In this document: positions 54,855 to 63,534 of the stretch, in pieces | Numbering within the stretch: the stretch's first letter is position 1 | How the letters are laid out: each line of letters begins with the position of its first letter | NCBI RefSeq assembly: GCF_963518785.1 | Contig: NZ_CAUQKJ010000004.1 | Location: forward strand, 62,001 to 126,000 | Direction: 5' to 3' | DNA: 64,000 nt | Source of the DNA: an uncultured Campylobacter sp. | GTDB taxonomy: Bacteria > Campylobacterota > Campylobacteria > Campylobacterales > Campylobacteraceae | Notes under the pieces: model-generated | The model's input: only the letters and a program-made list of their open reading frames with translations | What the model was told of the DNA's origin: nothing | The model's database searches: none | Position numbers and translations under genes: made by a program

Positions 54855-55106
54855 ATGCAAAATTTTAAATGGCAAATTTCAAAGCGGCTCAAGCAGGCGA
54901 TGCGCGAGCGAGATATCGACAATCTCGCGCTCGTGCGCCGCACGGACGAGCTGTATTCGCGCTCGCACCCGGGCCACGACGAAGATATGCGCGCCGAAGT
55001 TTACACGGTTTTGGACGAATACGCGCCCAACGTCGATATTGAAATTTTTGATCTAGTCTGCAGGGTGCTCGGCGTCAAAATAGAGCTAGGCGAGACGCTT
55101 GATTGA
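54855..55106 (+). CDS. Small conserved hypothetical protein
   Basis: An 83-residue acidic, helical protein starting MQNFKWQISKRLKQAMRERDIDNLALVRR, then a hydrophobic helix near the C-terminus (FDLVCRVLGVKIEL). The start helix and the final helix look like a short Xre-like helix-turn-helix domain, but the middle is unusual and I would not claim DNA binding. AAAGGATGG precedes the ATG. It stands alone. Confidence 0.6.
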   Translation: MQNFKWQISKRLKQAMRERDIDNLALVRRTDELYSRSHPGHDEDMRAEVYTVLDEYAPNVDIEIFDLVCRVLGVKIELGETLD

Positions 55107-55305
55107 ATAGTCATCGCCGGATTTTATCCGTGCCGTAAAGTTAAATTTAGCGCTACGATAAATCTCAAAATTCTACCTAAAGCCTAGCTACAGAGCTTGC
55201 TTAAGTAAATTTTGCCGCAAAATTTCGCCCAAAATCCGCAAGATTAATATCTATTTTAACTGCAAAGTGCTAAATTTAGCGCTAAATTTTAATCCGAGGT
55301 AAGCT

Positions 55306-55764
55306 TTGAACTACTTAATCCAATTTAGTGTGATTTTAGGAATATCTTTTGTTGCGGAGATTTTGGCGGCGCTCGTGCCTGTGCCGATCCCCGCTAGCAT
55401 CTACGGGCTAGTCATTATGCTTTTAGCCCTGATCTTCAAACTCATCAAAGTATCGCAGATCAGAGAAACCGTGTCGTTTTTTATGCAGATTATGCCGGTG
55501 ATCTTCATCCCGGCGGGCGCTGCGATCATCATCGCAGGCGATGCGCTACGCCAGCATCTTTTCGCAATCATCGCGATTACAGCAGTCTCTACGGTAGTAG
55601 TCATCGGTGCAAGCGGCGCGGTAACGCAGATCTTTTATAAAATCGCCCTCGCCCGCGTTAAGCGTAGACTCTACGCAGCCGCGCACGAACAAGACGGCGT
55701 GAATACAAAGGGCGTGGATGCGAAACTGGAGCGCGAAATTTTATCCGGAGACGACAAAAAATGA
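55306..55764 (+). CDS. lrgA: CidA/LrgA-family membrane protein
   Basis: A 152-residue protein with four helices in the LrgA family (LVPVPIPASIYGLVIMLLALI, FFMQIMPVIFIPAGAAII). LrgA/CidA proteins are holin-like in the original model; recent work favours a role with LrgB in exporting pyruvate or other small acids. The start is a TTG with GAGGTAAG before it. A hydrophilic tail of about 35 residues follows the last helix. Overlaps lrgB by 4 nt. Confidence 0.85.
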   Translation: MNYLIQFSVILGISFVAEILAALVPVPIPASIYGLVIMLLALIFKLIKVSQIRETVSFFMQIMPVIFIPAGAAIIIAGDALRQHLFAIIAITAVSTVVVIGASGAVTQIFYKIALARVKRRLYAAAHEQDGVNTKGVDAKLEREILSGDDKK

Positions 55765-56453
55765 GAGAAATTTTAATGAACTCCGCTTTTTTCGGCGTGT
55801 TTTTGTGCCTAGGCTCGTTTGAGCTGGGGCTTTATCTAAAAAAGCGCTTTAAGTTAACGATTTTCAATCCGCTTCTAATCGGTATCGTGCTTACCGTCTG
55901 CGTGCTTTTACTCTTTAAAATTCCATACGAGAAATTTAACGCTAGCGCCTCGCACATTAGCTTTTTCTTAACGCCGATTACCGTCTGTCTAGCTGTGCCG
56001 CTATACGAGCAGCTAGCGCTTTTGCGAAGTAATTTTTTAGCTATTTTTGCAGGACTGATTTCGGGTATGATCGCAGGGCTAGGCAGCATCTACGCGATGT
56101 CGGTGATATTTGGGCTAAATCACACAATGTATGTCACGCTACTACCGAAATCCGTCACGGCGCCAATCGGTATGGGTATCAGCGAAAGCTTAGGCGGCAT
56201 CGTGACACTAACGGTGGCCTGCATCATCGCTACGGGCATCATCGGTAGCGTATTTGGCGAGGCACTACTTAAAATTTTTGGCATCAAAAAGGCGATGGCA
56301 AAAGGTATCGCCCTAGGCTGCGCGAGCCACGCGATGGGAACGGCGCGCGCTCTTGAGATCGGTGACGTAGAGGGCGCAATGGCGTCTTTAGCGATGGCAG
56401 TTACGGGACTTCTTACCGTCATCGGTGCCGGTATTTTTGCACATTTCATCTAA
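55761..56453 (+). CDS. lrgB: CidB/LrgB-family membrane protein
   Basis: A 230-residue protein with six or seven helices: FGVFLCLGSFELGLYLKKRFK, NPLLIGIVLTVCVLLLF, a LPKSVTAPIGMGISESLGG line and GCASHAMGTARALEIGDVEGAMASLAM, the family hallmark. It is a partner of LrgA. Translation is coupled to lrgA and the kinase-like gene follows 9 nt later. Confidence 0.9.
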   Translation: MREILMNSAFFGVFLCLGSFELGLYLKKRFKLTIFNPLLIGIVLTVCVLLLFKIPYEKFNASASHISFFLTPITVCLAVPLYEQLALLRSNFLAIFAGLISGMIAGLGSIYAMSVIFGLNHTMYVTLLPKSVTAPIGMGISESLGGIVTLTVACIIATGIIGSVFGEALLKIFGIKKAMAKGIALGCASHAMGTARALEIGDVEGAMASLAMAVTGLLTVIGAGIFAHFI

Positions 56454-56462
56454 GGAGAAAAT

Positions 56463-57029
56463 ATGATAATCTCGATCGCTAGACAAACGGGCGCAGGCGG
56501 ACGCGAAACCGCGCGCAAACTAGCCGAACGCTTAGGCTACACCTATCTAGCCAAGGCGGATCTGCTCCGCAAAGCAGACGAGCTTGGCTGCTTCGAGCAG
56601 ATGTATGAGTTCTACAACGAAATGCCCGTAAATACGCTACTTCAGGCAATATCGCACAACGAGCTAGCCAATGAGCAAAAACGTGATCGCATCGTAGCAA
56701 TCTACGAAAAGATCGTCTCGGGCGGCAACGTTATAGTGCTTGGACGCTGCGCGGGGTTTTTCTTGCGCGGACATCCGGATCTGCTGACGGTATTTTTACG
56801 CGCGAGCGATGAGTTTAAGCTTGCCAGATTAGAAAAAGAGGGTCATACCGACGCGCGAGAGTATATGGAAAACAGCGACGCAGGCAGGATGAGCTTTCAT
56901 CAATACTACACCAACCAAGTCTGGGGCGCGTCCGCAAACTACAATATCTGCATCGACACGTCGTATTGCGGCATCGATAATGCGGTAAATATCATCGAGT
57001 ATCTGGTCAAACATCACATTGAAAAGTGA
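56463..57029 (+). CDS. Cytidylate-kinase-like protein
   Basis: A 188-residue P-loop-fold protein of the cytidylate kinase-like family (PF13189): ISIARQTGAGGRETARKLAERLG at the start (a Gly-rich nucleotide loop, without the usual GxxxGKS/T), VIVLGRCAGFFLRG and a DTSYCGIDNAV line near the end. Homologues act, or are thought to act, as nucleotide kinases of unknown substrate. It is the third gene of an apparent lrgA-lrgB-kinase operon, an unusual neighbour for a nucleotide enzyme. Confidence 0.8.
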   Translation: MIISIARQTGAGGRETARKLAERLGYTYLAKADLLRKADELGCFEQMYEFYNEMPVNTLLQAISHNELANEQKRDRIVAIYEKIVSGGNVIVLGRCAGFFLRGHPDLLTVFLRASDEFKLARLEKEGHTDAREYMENSDAGRMSFHQYYTNQVWGASANYNICIDTSYCGIDNAVNIIEYLVKHHIEK

Positions 57030-57291
57030 TTTGTGCCTAAGCGCACAAAAGTGGAATTTGTCTTTTCGAAGATAAATTCCGCTTGATCTCGCAAACCCAC
57101 CCTACTTCTATTGTAATTTAAAATTCACATCTCTTTCAGCTTGAATTCCATTTGTAAATAACGCATTTTAGGTGTATTATAAAGCCTCTCGTTCAATGCG
57201 ACATTAAATTCTAAACCGCGCTTGATCGCCATAAAACAGTAAAATTTAGCTAAAATTTGACGAAATTTAAATCCAAATTTAAGGAGATAAA

Positions 57292-57816
57292 ATGCAAAGC
57301 AAAGCCCATCTATGCCCAAAATACGGCGAAAACACGATCTATTTCGACGGCATCTGCCACTCATGCAGCCAAAGGCAGAGGCGGGAGGAGATTTTAAATT
57401 TAAGCGCGGACGAAGTGGAGGCGATGATCCTAAAAATCGCGGACCGAATTGATGAGATCGAAAAATGGGATGAGATTTACAACGATTTTTGGGCGCTTTT
57501 TAGCCTGCGTGACATACACGATCCAAGGATCGCGCGAGCCGCTGCTGCCGCGGAGATCTACTGCCCGCCGGAGCTTTACTTCGGCGCGCCCAAGGACATG
57601 AGAGATGCGCTCATAGCAAAACTAGACTCGCTACAAGACAATGCCAAAAACACTCTAAACGACCTACTCTGCGCGCTTGCGTGGCAGGGTGACGAGCAGA
57701 CGACGCGGCTTTTTTACGAGCTGTATCAAAACCCAAGGCCGTGGCGCCAAAAGCTCTACGCAGGCACCGAAGTTTACGCGCAAATCGGCGGCTGGAGCTT
57801 TGATCGGATGGGCTAG
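57292..57816 (+). CDS. Conserved Cys-rich protein, N-terminal half, cut by TAG
   Basis: 174 residues ending at an in-frame TAG (57814-57816). N-terminal zinc-ribbon-like motif CPKYGENTIYFDGICHSC, then helical repeats. The family I recall has a single ~400-residue chain whose next stretch reads ...GWSFD.NG.RR.L.F..C. Here the frame continues after the TAG as RRSLVFNKCLTAV and then into the next gene, so the two frames are one gene with an amber stop. The family's function is unknown. Confidence 0.6.
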   Translation: MQSKAHLCPKYGENTIYFDGICHSCSQRQRREEILNLSADEVEAMILKIADRIDEIEKWDEIYNDFWALFSLRDIHDPRIARAAAAAEIYCPPELYFGAPKDMRDALIAKLDSLQDNAKNTLNDLLCALAWQGDEQTTRLFYELYQNPRPWRQKLYAGTEVYAQIGGWSFDRMG

Positions 57817-57852
57817 CGCAGATCGCTCGTCTTTAATAAATGCCTCACAGCA

Positions 57853-58716
57853 GTGCGCGTAAGAGATGGCGCGGAGAAAAACGGCGGCTGCCCTAGCGGG
57901 CGTGGAGGCGACGACGTCGGCGCGCGAAGCAAAAACGCGAGCGGCATGAGTGAAATTTTAAATTTCAAAGGCGGCGCGGGCGGCGAAAATTACGAACAAA
58001 ACGCGCAAAAAGACGCGAGCAAAACTTCAAATTTACACGCGGGCGCGCAGAGTACTCACACGAGCATGGACGAAAACGCGAGCTTGCGGAACGAGCGCGT
58101 AAATTTCAAATCAGACGCGCAAAAAGACGCTGGCAGCGGTTTAAATTTAAGCGAAAATGCAAAGGACACCCACTGCGAAGGCACAAACCAAAACGCGGAT
58201 GAGCCCGTACGTATCGGCAGGCCTACGGGGCAAAGGTGCGAGTTTTGCGGCTGCGAGATGCTTGATATGCTCCGCCTTAAGGCCGATGAGCCGCGGCTTG
58301 CATTTCTTAATTTAAAGCACGACGCGATCTTTCGCTGCTGCCCGACCTGCGTCGGCTCGGTAATGTATTTTTGCAAATGCGGCGCGGACGGCGAGCCGCA
58401 GATGCGCTGCGAGGGCGAAGGGATGGAGAAGAGCTACTTTTCGCAGCAGGATATGACGCGGCTGAGCGGTATGAAATTTAAGCTAGGCGGCGAAGTTTCG
58501 CCATTTTACGGCTGCTTTAGCGAGCTTGACGTGACCGTGGGAGGCTATCCGCAGTGGGTGCAGGACGCCGCGTATCTGAGCTGCCCTAGCTGCGGCGGGA
58601 CGATGAAGCATCTAGCGCAGATCCCATTCGGCGAGCTGGTGCAGGGCGAGGGGGTCATATATGTGCAAATTTGCGAGAAATGCGAGATTTTGGGCGGTTG
58701 CTTTCAGTGCACGTGA
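57853..58716 (+). CDS. Conserved Cys-rich protein, C-terminal half, with insert
   Basis: In the same frame as 57292-57816, without a ribosome site before its first start codon, so it is the rest of the split gene. Residues ~25-115 are a low-complexity insert (an imperfect pair such as AQKDASKTSNLHAGAQSTH and AQKDAGSGLNLSENAKDTH). The conserved part has CEFCGCEM, RCCPTC, LSCPSCGGTM and CEKCEILGGCFQC pairs, which would bind zinc. Function unknown; a single-stop reversion would make a chain of about 474 residues. Confidence 0.6.
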   Translation: MRVRDGAEKNGGCPSGRGGDDVGARSKNASGMSEILNFKGGAGGENYEQNAQKDASKTSNLHAGAQSTHTSMDENASLRNERVNFKSDAQKDAGSGLNLSENAKDTHCEGTNQNADEPVRIGRPTGQRCEFCGCEMLDMLRLKADEPRLAFLNLKHDAIFRCCPTCVGSVMYFCKCGADGEPQMRCEGEGMEKSYFSQQDMTRLSGMKFKLGGEVSPFYGCFSELDVTVGGYPQWVQDAAYLSCPSCGGTMKHLAQIPFGELVQGEGVIYVQICEKCEILGGCFQCT

Positions 58717-58766
58717 GGCAAATTAATTAGCTATAATGCAAGCAAAATTTGATTTAAGGAGAAAAA

Positions 58767-59825
58767 ATGGGGCTATTCGGTTTGAGCAAAAAGGCTGAGA
58801 AAGCGCAGGAGCCGAGCACGTTCGCGGGCAGAGTGGATAAATTTTGGGCGGAATTTAGCGGCGTGATAGATGAGATCAAGGCCGATCTGGCGGCGGAAGA
58901 GTTTGAAAAGGCGATGCAAAAGACTGACGAGAAGCTTCGCATCTGCCTTGCCGAGCCCTATTTTATGATGGGGCTCGCGGGTGATAAGCTCGATCTAGTG
59001 CTAACCCCAGAGGGTATGAGGCACCGATTATTTTGGCTAAGCTTCATCAAAAACGCTATGCCTAAGCAGCTCGAATCCAAAATGCGCTGCACGCTCGGAA
59101 AGCCGCGTGCGCCGCGAGGTATCGGCGGACTTGAGATGTACGATACGCGCGTAAGCGCCGAGGAGTCGATGATCTACGCGCAGTTTAACGAAAGCGACGT
59201 GGATATTAAAATTTACAACGAAAACCTAGCGGCTCTGCTCGCGCAGGATGAGGGCAAAGCGGGCAATCTAAGTTTCATTCTGCTTGATAACATCATCGGC
59301 GAGACGACGGTCATTAACACTTTGGGCATGCTTGAAGTGCTAGGTGCGCCGCAGGAAAACGGCGTGCCGCTAAGCGAATTCGCCGATCTGATCGATGAGA
59401 AATTCGGCGAAAAAGCCGCGCGCGAACCGCTAAAGAATTTTTTCAGCTACGAGATGGAGCCGCGCGGCAGCGAGGTGCGCGAGGATGTGGTCGTGGGCAC
59501 AACCTGCCTGCGAAATCTCATAGGCGAGTACCTAGGCGGCAAGCGCGACATCTACAATGAAGCCTTCGAGCTTGGCATAAAATTTTGCTTTCTTAGCATC
59601 GGTAGCGGCGGCGACGTGCAGGCGGGCTTTGATCTGCGAAACAAGATCGAGGACGAGGAGCTGGAAGGCTGCGGCTCGTTTCTGGAGATAATCGGCGGCG
59701 CAACCGGGCAGAGGCACGCATACATCGATCTCATCTGCTATGACGAAGAAAGGCTAAAAGAAAAAGTAAGCGAGCTTTGCAAAAAATATGGCGCGAATAT
59801 ACAAATCCACGACTTTAAGCGGTAG
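58767..59825 (+). CDS. Conserved hypothetical cytosolic protein
   Basis: A 352-residue soluble acidic protein, without signal or membrane helices. The central part (MYDTRVSAEESMIYAQFNESDV, then LNNI-like FILLDNIIGETTVIN) looks like a regular alpha/beta domain, and TGQRHAYIDLICYDEERL ends it. I recognise the pattern of proteins of this kind that occur with zinc-ribbon and SMI1-like genes, but not a named function. AAGGAG precedes the ATG. It follows the split gene by 50 nt. Confidence 0.7.
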   Translation: MGLFGLSKKAEKAQEPSTFAGRVDKFWAEFSGVIDEIKADLAAEEFEKAMQKTDEKLRICLAEPYFMMGLAGDKLDLVLTPEGMRHRLFWLSFIKNAMPKQLESKMRCTLGKPRAPRGIGGLEMYDTRVSAEESMIYAQFNESDVDIKIYNENLAALLAQDEGKAGNLSFILLDNIIGETTVINTLGMLEVLGAPQENGVPLSEFADLIDEKFGEKAAREPLKNFFSYEMEPRGSEVREDVVVGTTCLRNLIGEYLGGKRDIYNEAFELGIKFCFLSIGSGGDVQAGFDLRNKIEDEELEGCGSFLEIIGGATGQRHAYIDLICYDEERLKEKVSELCKKYGANIQIHDFKR

Positions 59826-59873
59826 GGGGCTTCGATTTTTACCGCTATCGAAATTTACGACTTTAGGCGGTAG
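59809..59873. repeat. Short duplication of a gene end
   Basis: ACGACTTTAAGCGGTAG (59809-59825), the last codons and stop of the preceding gene, is repeated with one change at 59857-59873, 48 bp on. A small tandem duplication with decay. Confidence 0.7.
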
Positions 59874-60183
59874 CGGCCCGCGCACTTTTTAAACACACTA
59901 AGATAGGTGCGGGCGGTAAAATTTGCCCTCCGCTCCGCCTCGCAAAATAAATTTAAAATTTATCGCGTCGCACGCTTTTCGTGCGGTTTTGCTATTTTGC
60001 CGACACGCGGAAAATTGAGCGAGCCGTGAGCTTGCAATATAAATTTTGGTAATTTAGCAGCAAATCTGGGTAAAATTTGCGAGGTTCACAGCGTAAATTT
60101 GCAGCGATAAAATTTTGCTTCGGTTTCAGTGCAAAGCGCACCGATTAAGAAACTTAGGGAAGATAAAATTTTAGGAAACAAAC
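59874..60183. other. Intergenic region with no gene
   Basis: About 310 bp, AAATTT-rich. Apart from the short duplication at its left end and AAATTT-type words, I see nothing in it. A weak ribosome site (AGGAAAC) precedes the ATG at 60184. Confidence 0.45.
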
Positions 60184-60945
60184 ATGAAAATTATCTCTAA
60201 ATTTAAAGATAATTACGATTTTATGGTGTCAAAATACGGACTTGACGAGACTTTGGTCTATGACCGCAGAAACTCTACTCTAGTCGGTGCTGACGAGCTA
60301 TGGAGGCTTGACGAGGGCGATAAAAAGGTCTTTGAAAGGAAGCTTAGCGGGTACCGCTTTATCGGCGGTAAATTTATAAACTGGAGCAAAACGGACGTAA
60401 ATAAACTGCCGCGCCTGCTTCACTCCGTGATTTTCATCGGTAAAAATTTAGTCCATATTTTCGCCTCTCAGGGTCAAATTTACACGAGCCTAGAGTTTGA
60501 CGAGACGGAGCTAAGAAGGCAGTATCAGAAGGACAGAACTTTGAGCTTTAGCGATGGATTTCGCGCCCATATCGTCTCGTGGCTAGGCAAGGTCGGCGAG
60601 CAGGCTACGCGCGAGGAGATTCTACAGCTCGTGGCGCTAGAGGGCGACCGCAAAACAACGCTAAAAAATATTGTTCGTGACGATAAAATTATAAGCAAAG
60701 ATGAAATTTTGAGCGCCCCAATCGTATTTTTTAAGCTCACACAGAACATTCACACCGCAGCGATAAATCCACAGCTTAACGCGATGTGGTTTTATCTGGA
60801 CGCCGATTTCGTCTGGCAAAGCTTAGTCGAGTTTTTATCCGCCAAAAAGGACGCCTCCGCTCCGGCAGGCACGATACCAAATGATATAAAAATCGCTAGC
60901 AAGGGCTTTGACATAAAGCGCTCGTTTCGCCCAAAAATGAAATAA
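60184..60945 (+). CDS. Conserved hypothetical protein
   Basis: A 253-residue soluble protein starting MKIISKFKDNYDFMVSKYGLDETLVYDR. Proteins with this opening (ISKFKDYYD...) occur in many bacteria and phages with no known function; the middle has KLPRLLHSVIFIGKNL and a beta-rich core. AGGAAAC precedes the ATG. No signal or membrane helix. It stands alone between long intergenic stretches. Confidence 0.7.
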   Translation: MKIISKFKDNYDFMVSKYGLDETLVYDRRNSTLVGADELWRLDEGDKKVFERKLSGYRFIGGKFINWSKTDVNKLPRLLHSVIFIGKNLVHIFASQGQIYTSLEFDETELRRQYQKDRTLSFSDGFRAHIVSWLGKVGEQATREEILQLVALEGDRKTTLKNIVRDDKIISKDEILSAPIVFFKLTQNIHTAAINPQLNAMWFYLDADFVWQSLVEFLSAKKDASAPAGTIPNDIKIASKGFDIKRSFRPKMK

Positions 60946-61242
60946 CTCGGCTCGCGCAGCAAATAATCCGTGCAATCGTCGCTAAAATTTATCCCTCTTT
61001 ACTTCGCTGTTTTGACGCGCCTCATAAATCGAGCGAAATTTTATAAATTTTTATAAGTTTCGACGAGCAAGCGCACGAAAGCTTAGACGCAAAATAAAAT
61101 GCGGATAAAATTCCACAAAAGCTCTTTCGCAAAATTTTAAAAGAATTAAAATATTTCCTTAAGGAATTTTAGAATTCCGCATAAGGCAAATTTACAAAAA
61201 TCTCGTTAAAAATATGGAATTTCGTGAAAATTCCGCAAAATT
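60946..61242. other. RAATTY-rich spacer
   Basis: 297 bp between convergent genes. It has many AAATTC, GAATTT, GAATTC and AAATTT words, including GGAATTTTAGAATTCC near 61160. No terminator with a T-run is clear. Confidence 0.5.
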
Positions 61243-62385
61243 CTAAAATTTTACCGCAGCGGCGTCCATCGCGCGCATTAGATTTAGCATTTGAGCGTGT
61301 TCGAAAACATCGTGCGTGCGGATGATCGCGGCACCGTTTAAAGCGGCGATCTGATGCAGATACAGCGAGCCTGCGAGCCTGTCCGCGACCGCAGAGGGGC
61401 TGTAAAAATCGATAACGCTCTTTCTGCTCGCGCCCACGAGCAGCGGGCAGCCGAAGTGCAAGAAATGCTGCAAATTTTTAATCAGCACCAAATTTTGCTC
61501 GGCGGTCTTGCCAAAGCCGATGCCCACGTCAAGGATGATCTTTTTAAGCCCCGCGCTTCGCAGCTGCTGCAAATTCTGCGCAAAAAATTCATCGATCTCG
61601 CCCATCAGATCGTCATATTTTGGCGCAAGCTGCATATTTTGCGGATTTCCCTGCATATGCATCAGCACGTAAGCGGCGTCGTAGCGAAGCGCAAGCGGAG
61701 CAAGAGCGAGGTTTGCGCTGATGTCGTTGATGATGCTAAAGCCCCGATCTAGCGCAAATTCCAAACAATACTCATCAAAGCTGTCGAGGCTAAATTTTGC
61801 CCTTTCGTGCAGACGCAGGCGATAAATTTCGCTCAGCACGTCCTTTATGCGCGCAAACTCCTCATCCCTGCCGCAGTACTGGCTGCCCGGGCGTGAGCTC
61901 ACGCCGCCGATGTCGATGATAGCGGCGCCCTGCTCGATCATCTTTTCGATCTTATTGGTCGCCTCTTTTAAGCTTGCCGCGCGGCTTGCGGGGTTGAAGC
62001 TATCGGAGTTGATGTTTACTACGCCCATTATTTCGCAGCTTTGCGGCTTAGCAAATTTCTCGCTTAGAAATTTCGCGAGCTCTTTTAGCCCGAAATCCTG
62101 CAGTGCTTCTTTTTGCACCAAAACTTCGATCTGACGGTCATTTGCGATCAAAACCGCATCCGTATCGTCGCGCCCTAGGATCACTCCTTCGTTGCACGCA
62201 AGCTCGGCGCCGATACTAAGGGCATCTTGCTTTAAAATATTCGCCGCGGGCGCTCGCAAATTTTTTAGATAGAAAAAGTTTAGGCGCGATTTTTTCTGCA
62301 TTATCGCCCGTCCTGCATTTCGCACGCCGATGCGCTCGCAAATCAGCGCAAAGTCGGCATCGTTTGAAATTTTATAAATTTTCAT
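61243..62385 (-). CDS. folP: Dihydropteroate synthase
   Basis: Condenses p-aminobenzoate with hydroxymethyl-dihydropterin diphosphate in folate synthesis; the sulfonamide target. The catalytic part starts at about residue 118: GVVNINSDSFNPASR (usual NVTPDSFSDGG), DIGGVSSRPGS, FSLDSFDEY, IINDISA, YVLMHMQGNPQNMQ and LVGASRKS. At 380 residues it has the ~110-residue N-terminal domain typical of Campylobacterota FolP. It overlaps holB by 14 nt. Confidence 0.93.
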   Translation of the reverse strand: MKIYKISNDADFALICERIGVRNAGRAIMQKKSRLNFFYLKNLRAPAANILKQDALSIGAELACNEGVILGRDDTDAVLIANDRQIEVLVQKEALQDFGLKELAKFLSEKFAKPQSCEIMGVVNINSDSFNPASRAASLKEATNKIEKMIEQGAAIIDIGGVSSRPGSQYCGRDEEFARIKDVLSEIYRLRLHERAKFSLDSFDEYCLEFALDRGFSIINDISANLALAPLALRYDAAYVLMHMQGNPQNMQLAPKYDDLMGEIDEFFAQNLQQLRSAGLKKIILDVGIGFGKTAEQNLVLIKNLQHFLHFGCPLLVGASRKSVIDFYSPSAVADRLAGSLYLHQIAALNGAAIIRTHDVFEHAQMLNLMRAMDAAAVKF

Positions 62386-63004
62386 CTTTTTTCTCCTCGA
62401 TCATCAACAGTAACGGAGTAAGCACGGCATGAGCTTTGGCGTTATGCTCGGCAAGATAACTCAAGCGGTCAATCCGCTGCAGCTCATCGCCGCTTAGCCT
62501 GACGCCCGCTTCGAAGCACTCTAGCGCGATCTCGCCGATGAGTGCTTTTAGCGCCGTTTTATCCAGCTCGCCCTTACGCTCCAGCGCAATCTGCGCGTCG
62601 ATAAACTCCACCGCTTCCTTTAGGCTGAGCCTGGTTAAGTTTAGCCCGGTGCGGTATCTGGGCTTTCGCACGCAGAGGTTTTGCACGATCAGGCGCGAGC
62701 GGATGGTGGGCAGCAGGGCGTTGATGAAGGGGGTGATCAGGAAAAACACCGTGTTTTTAGGCGGCTCCTCTAAAATTTTAAGCAGAGCGTTTTGCGCCTC
62801 CTCGCCGAATTTCGTAGCGGCGATGACGATGATCTTATCCTCGCGCTCGGCGACATAGGCTTCGTCTATGATCTTTCGCGCCTCGTCGATCTTAAGCTCG
62901 ACGCTTTCGAAAAACCTTAAATTTTTGCGCGGAATTTCGGCTAAAATTTTATCTTTAAAGCCCTCATAATCGCCCGTTAAAACGATCTGATTTATGATTT
63001 TCAA
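62372..63004 (-). CDS. holB: DNA polymerase III subunit delta prime
   Basis: A 210-residue clamp-loader protein, shorter than the ~330-residue E. coli delta prime, as is usual in Campylobacterota. It keeps the AAA+ line KIIVIAATKFGEEAQNALLKILEEPPKNTVFFLI and RSRLIVQN (the Arg finger region). The Walker A region is missing, which is normal for delta prime. It overlaps hobA and folP by 4 and 14 nt. Confidence 0.9.
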   Translation of the reverse strand: MKIINQIVLTGDYEGFKDKILAEIPRKNLRFFESVELKIDEARKIIDEAYVAEREDKIIVIAATKFGEEAQNALLKILEEPPKNTVFFLITPFINALLPTIRSRLIVQNLCVRKPRYRTGLNLTRLSLKEAVEFIDAQIALERKGELDKTALKALIGEIALECFEAGVRLSGDELQRIDRLSYLAEHNAKAHAVLTPLLLMIEEKKDENL

Positions 63005-63534
63005 AGCACCACTTCGTCAAAAAGCACGGCGTCGATGCTTTTATCTAAAATTTTAAAAAGCTGGATAAGTTTTAGATCCAGGCTAGGATCACTCTCGCTC
63101 ATGTAAAAGCTGTTTTGCAGCCTCTCGTCGATGAGCCACAGATAGCTGTCCTCGTGGCTTTTGGCGATTTTGGCTAGCGGATGGTTGCCGTTACCGATGT
63201 AAAAATATATAAAGCCGTTGGCAAACGCGAGGCTTAGCATATCGTTTAGCAGCAGCGCGTCCTCCAGGCTATTTACGCCGCCGCGGTAGAGCGAACGCAG
63301 CGAAAAAAACGGCAGCAGCGGGCGAGAGTTGGTCGATGAGTTGATCTTTTTTATGATGTATTCGCTAAACCAGCTTCGCTCATCATCGCAGATGACGATG
63401 AAAGCAAAGCCGTCGTGGAGAAATTTGAGCTTTGATGCTAAAAGCGGAGTCCAGTCCTCCTTGCGATTCTCGAGCCACTCAAGTCCGGGCTCGGAGCGCA
63501 TCGCCGTGACGCTCCAAGTGTGCAGATCCTGCAT
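63001..63534 (-). CDS. hobA: DnaA-binding initiation factor HobA
   Basis: A 177-residue protein found, so far as I know, only in Campylobacterota. It forms a tetramer that binds DnaA domain I and helps load DnaA at oriC. Recognised by position (lysC-hobA-holB-folP, as in H. pylori) and by MQDLHTWSVTAMRSEPGLEWLE, with FIVICDDERSWFSEYI and YFYIGNGNHPL. Starts at the lysC stop. Confidence 0.9.
   Translation of the reverse strand: MQDLHTWSVTAMRSEPGLEWLENRKEDWTPLLASKLKFLHDGFAFIVICDDERSWFSEYIIKKINSSTNSRPLLPFFSLRSLYRGGVNSLEDALLLNDMLSLAFANGFIYFYIGNGNHPLAKIAKSHEDSYLWLIDERLQNSFYMSESDPSLDLKLIQLFKILDKSIDAVLFDEVVL

Noticed and set aside
57040..57065. Terminator hairpin TTGTGC/GCACAA after the kinase-like gene
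   Set aside because: Stem is short and no T-run follows.
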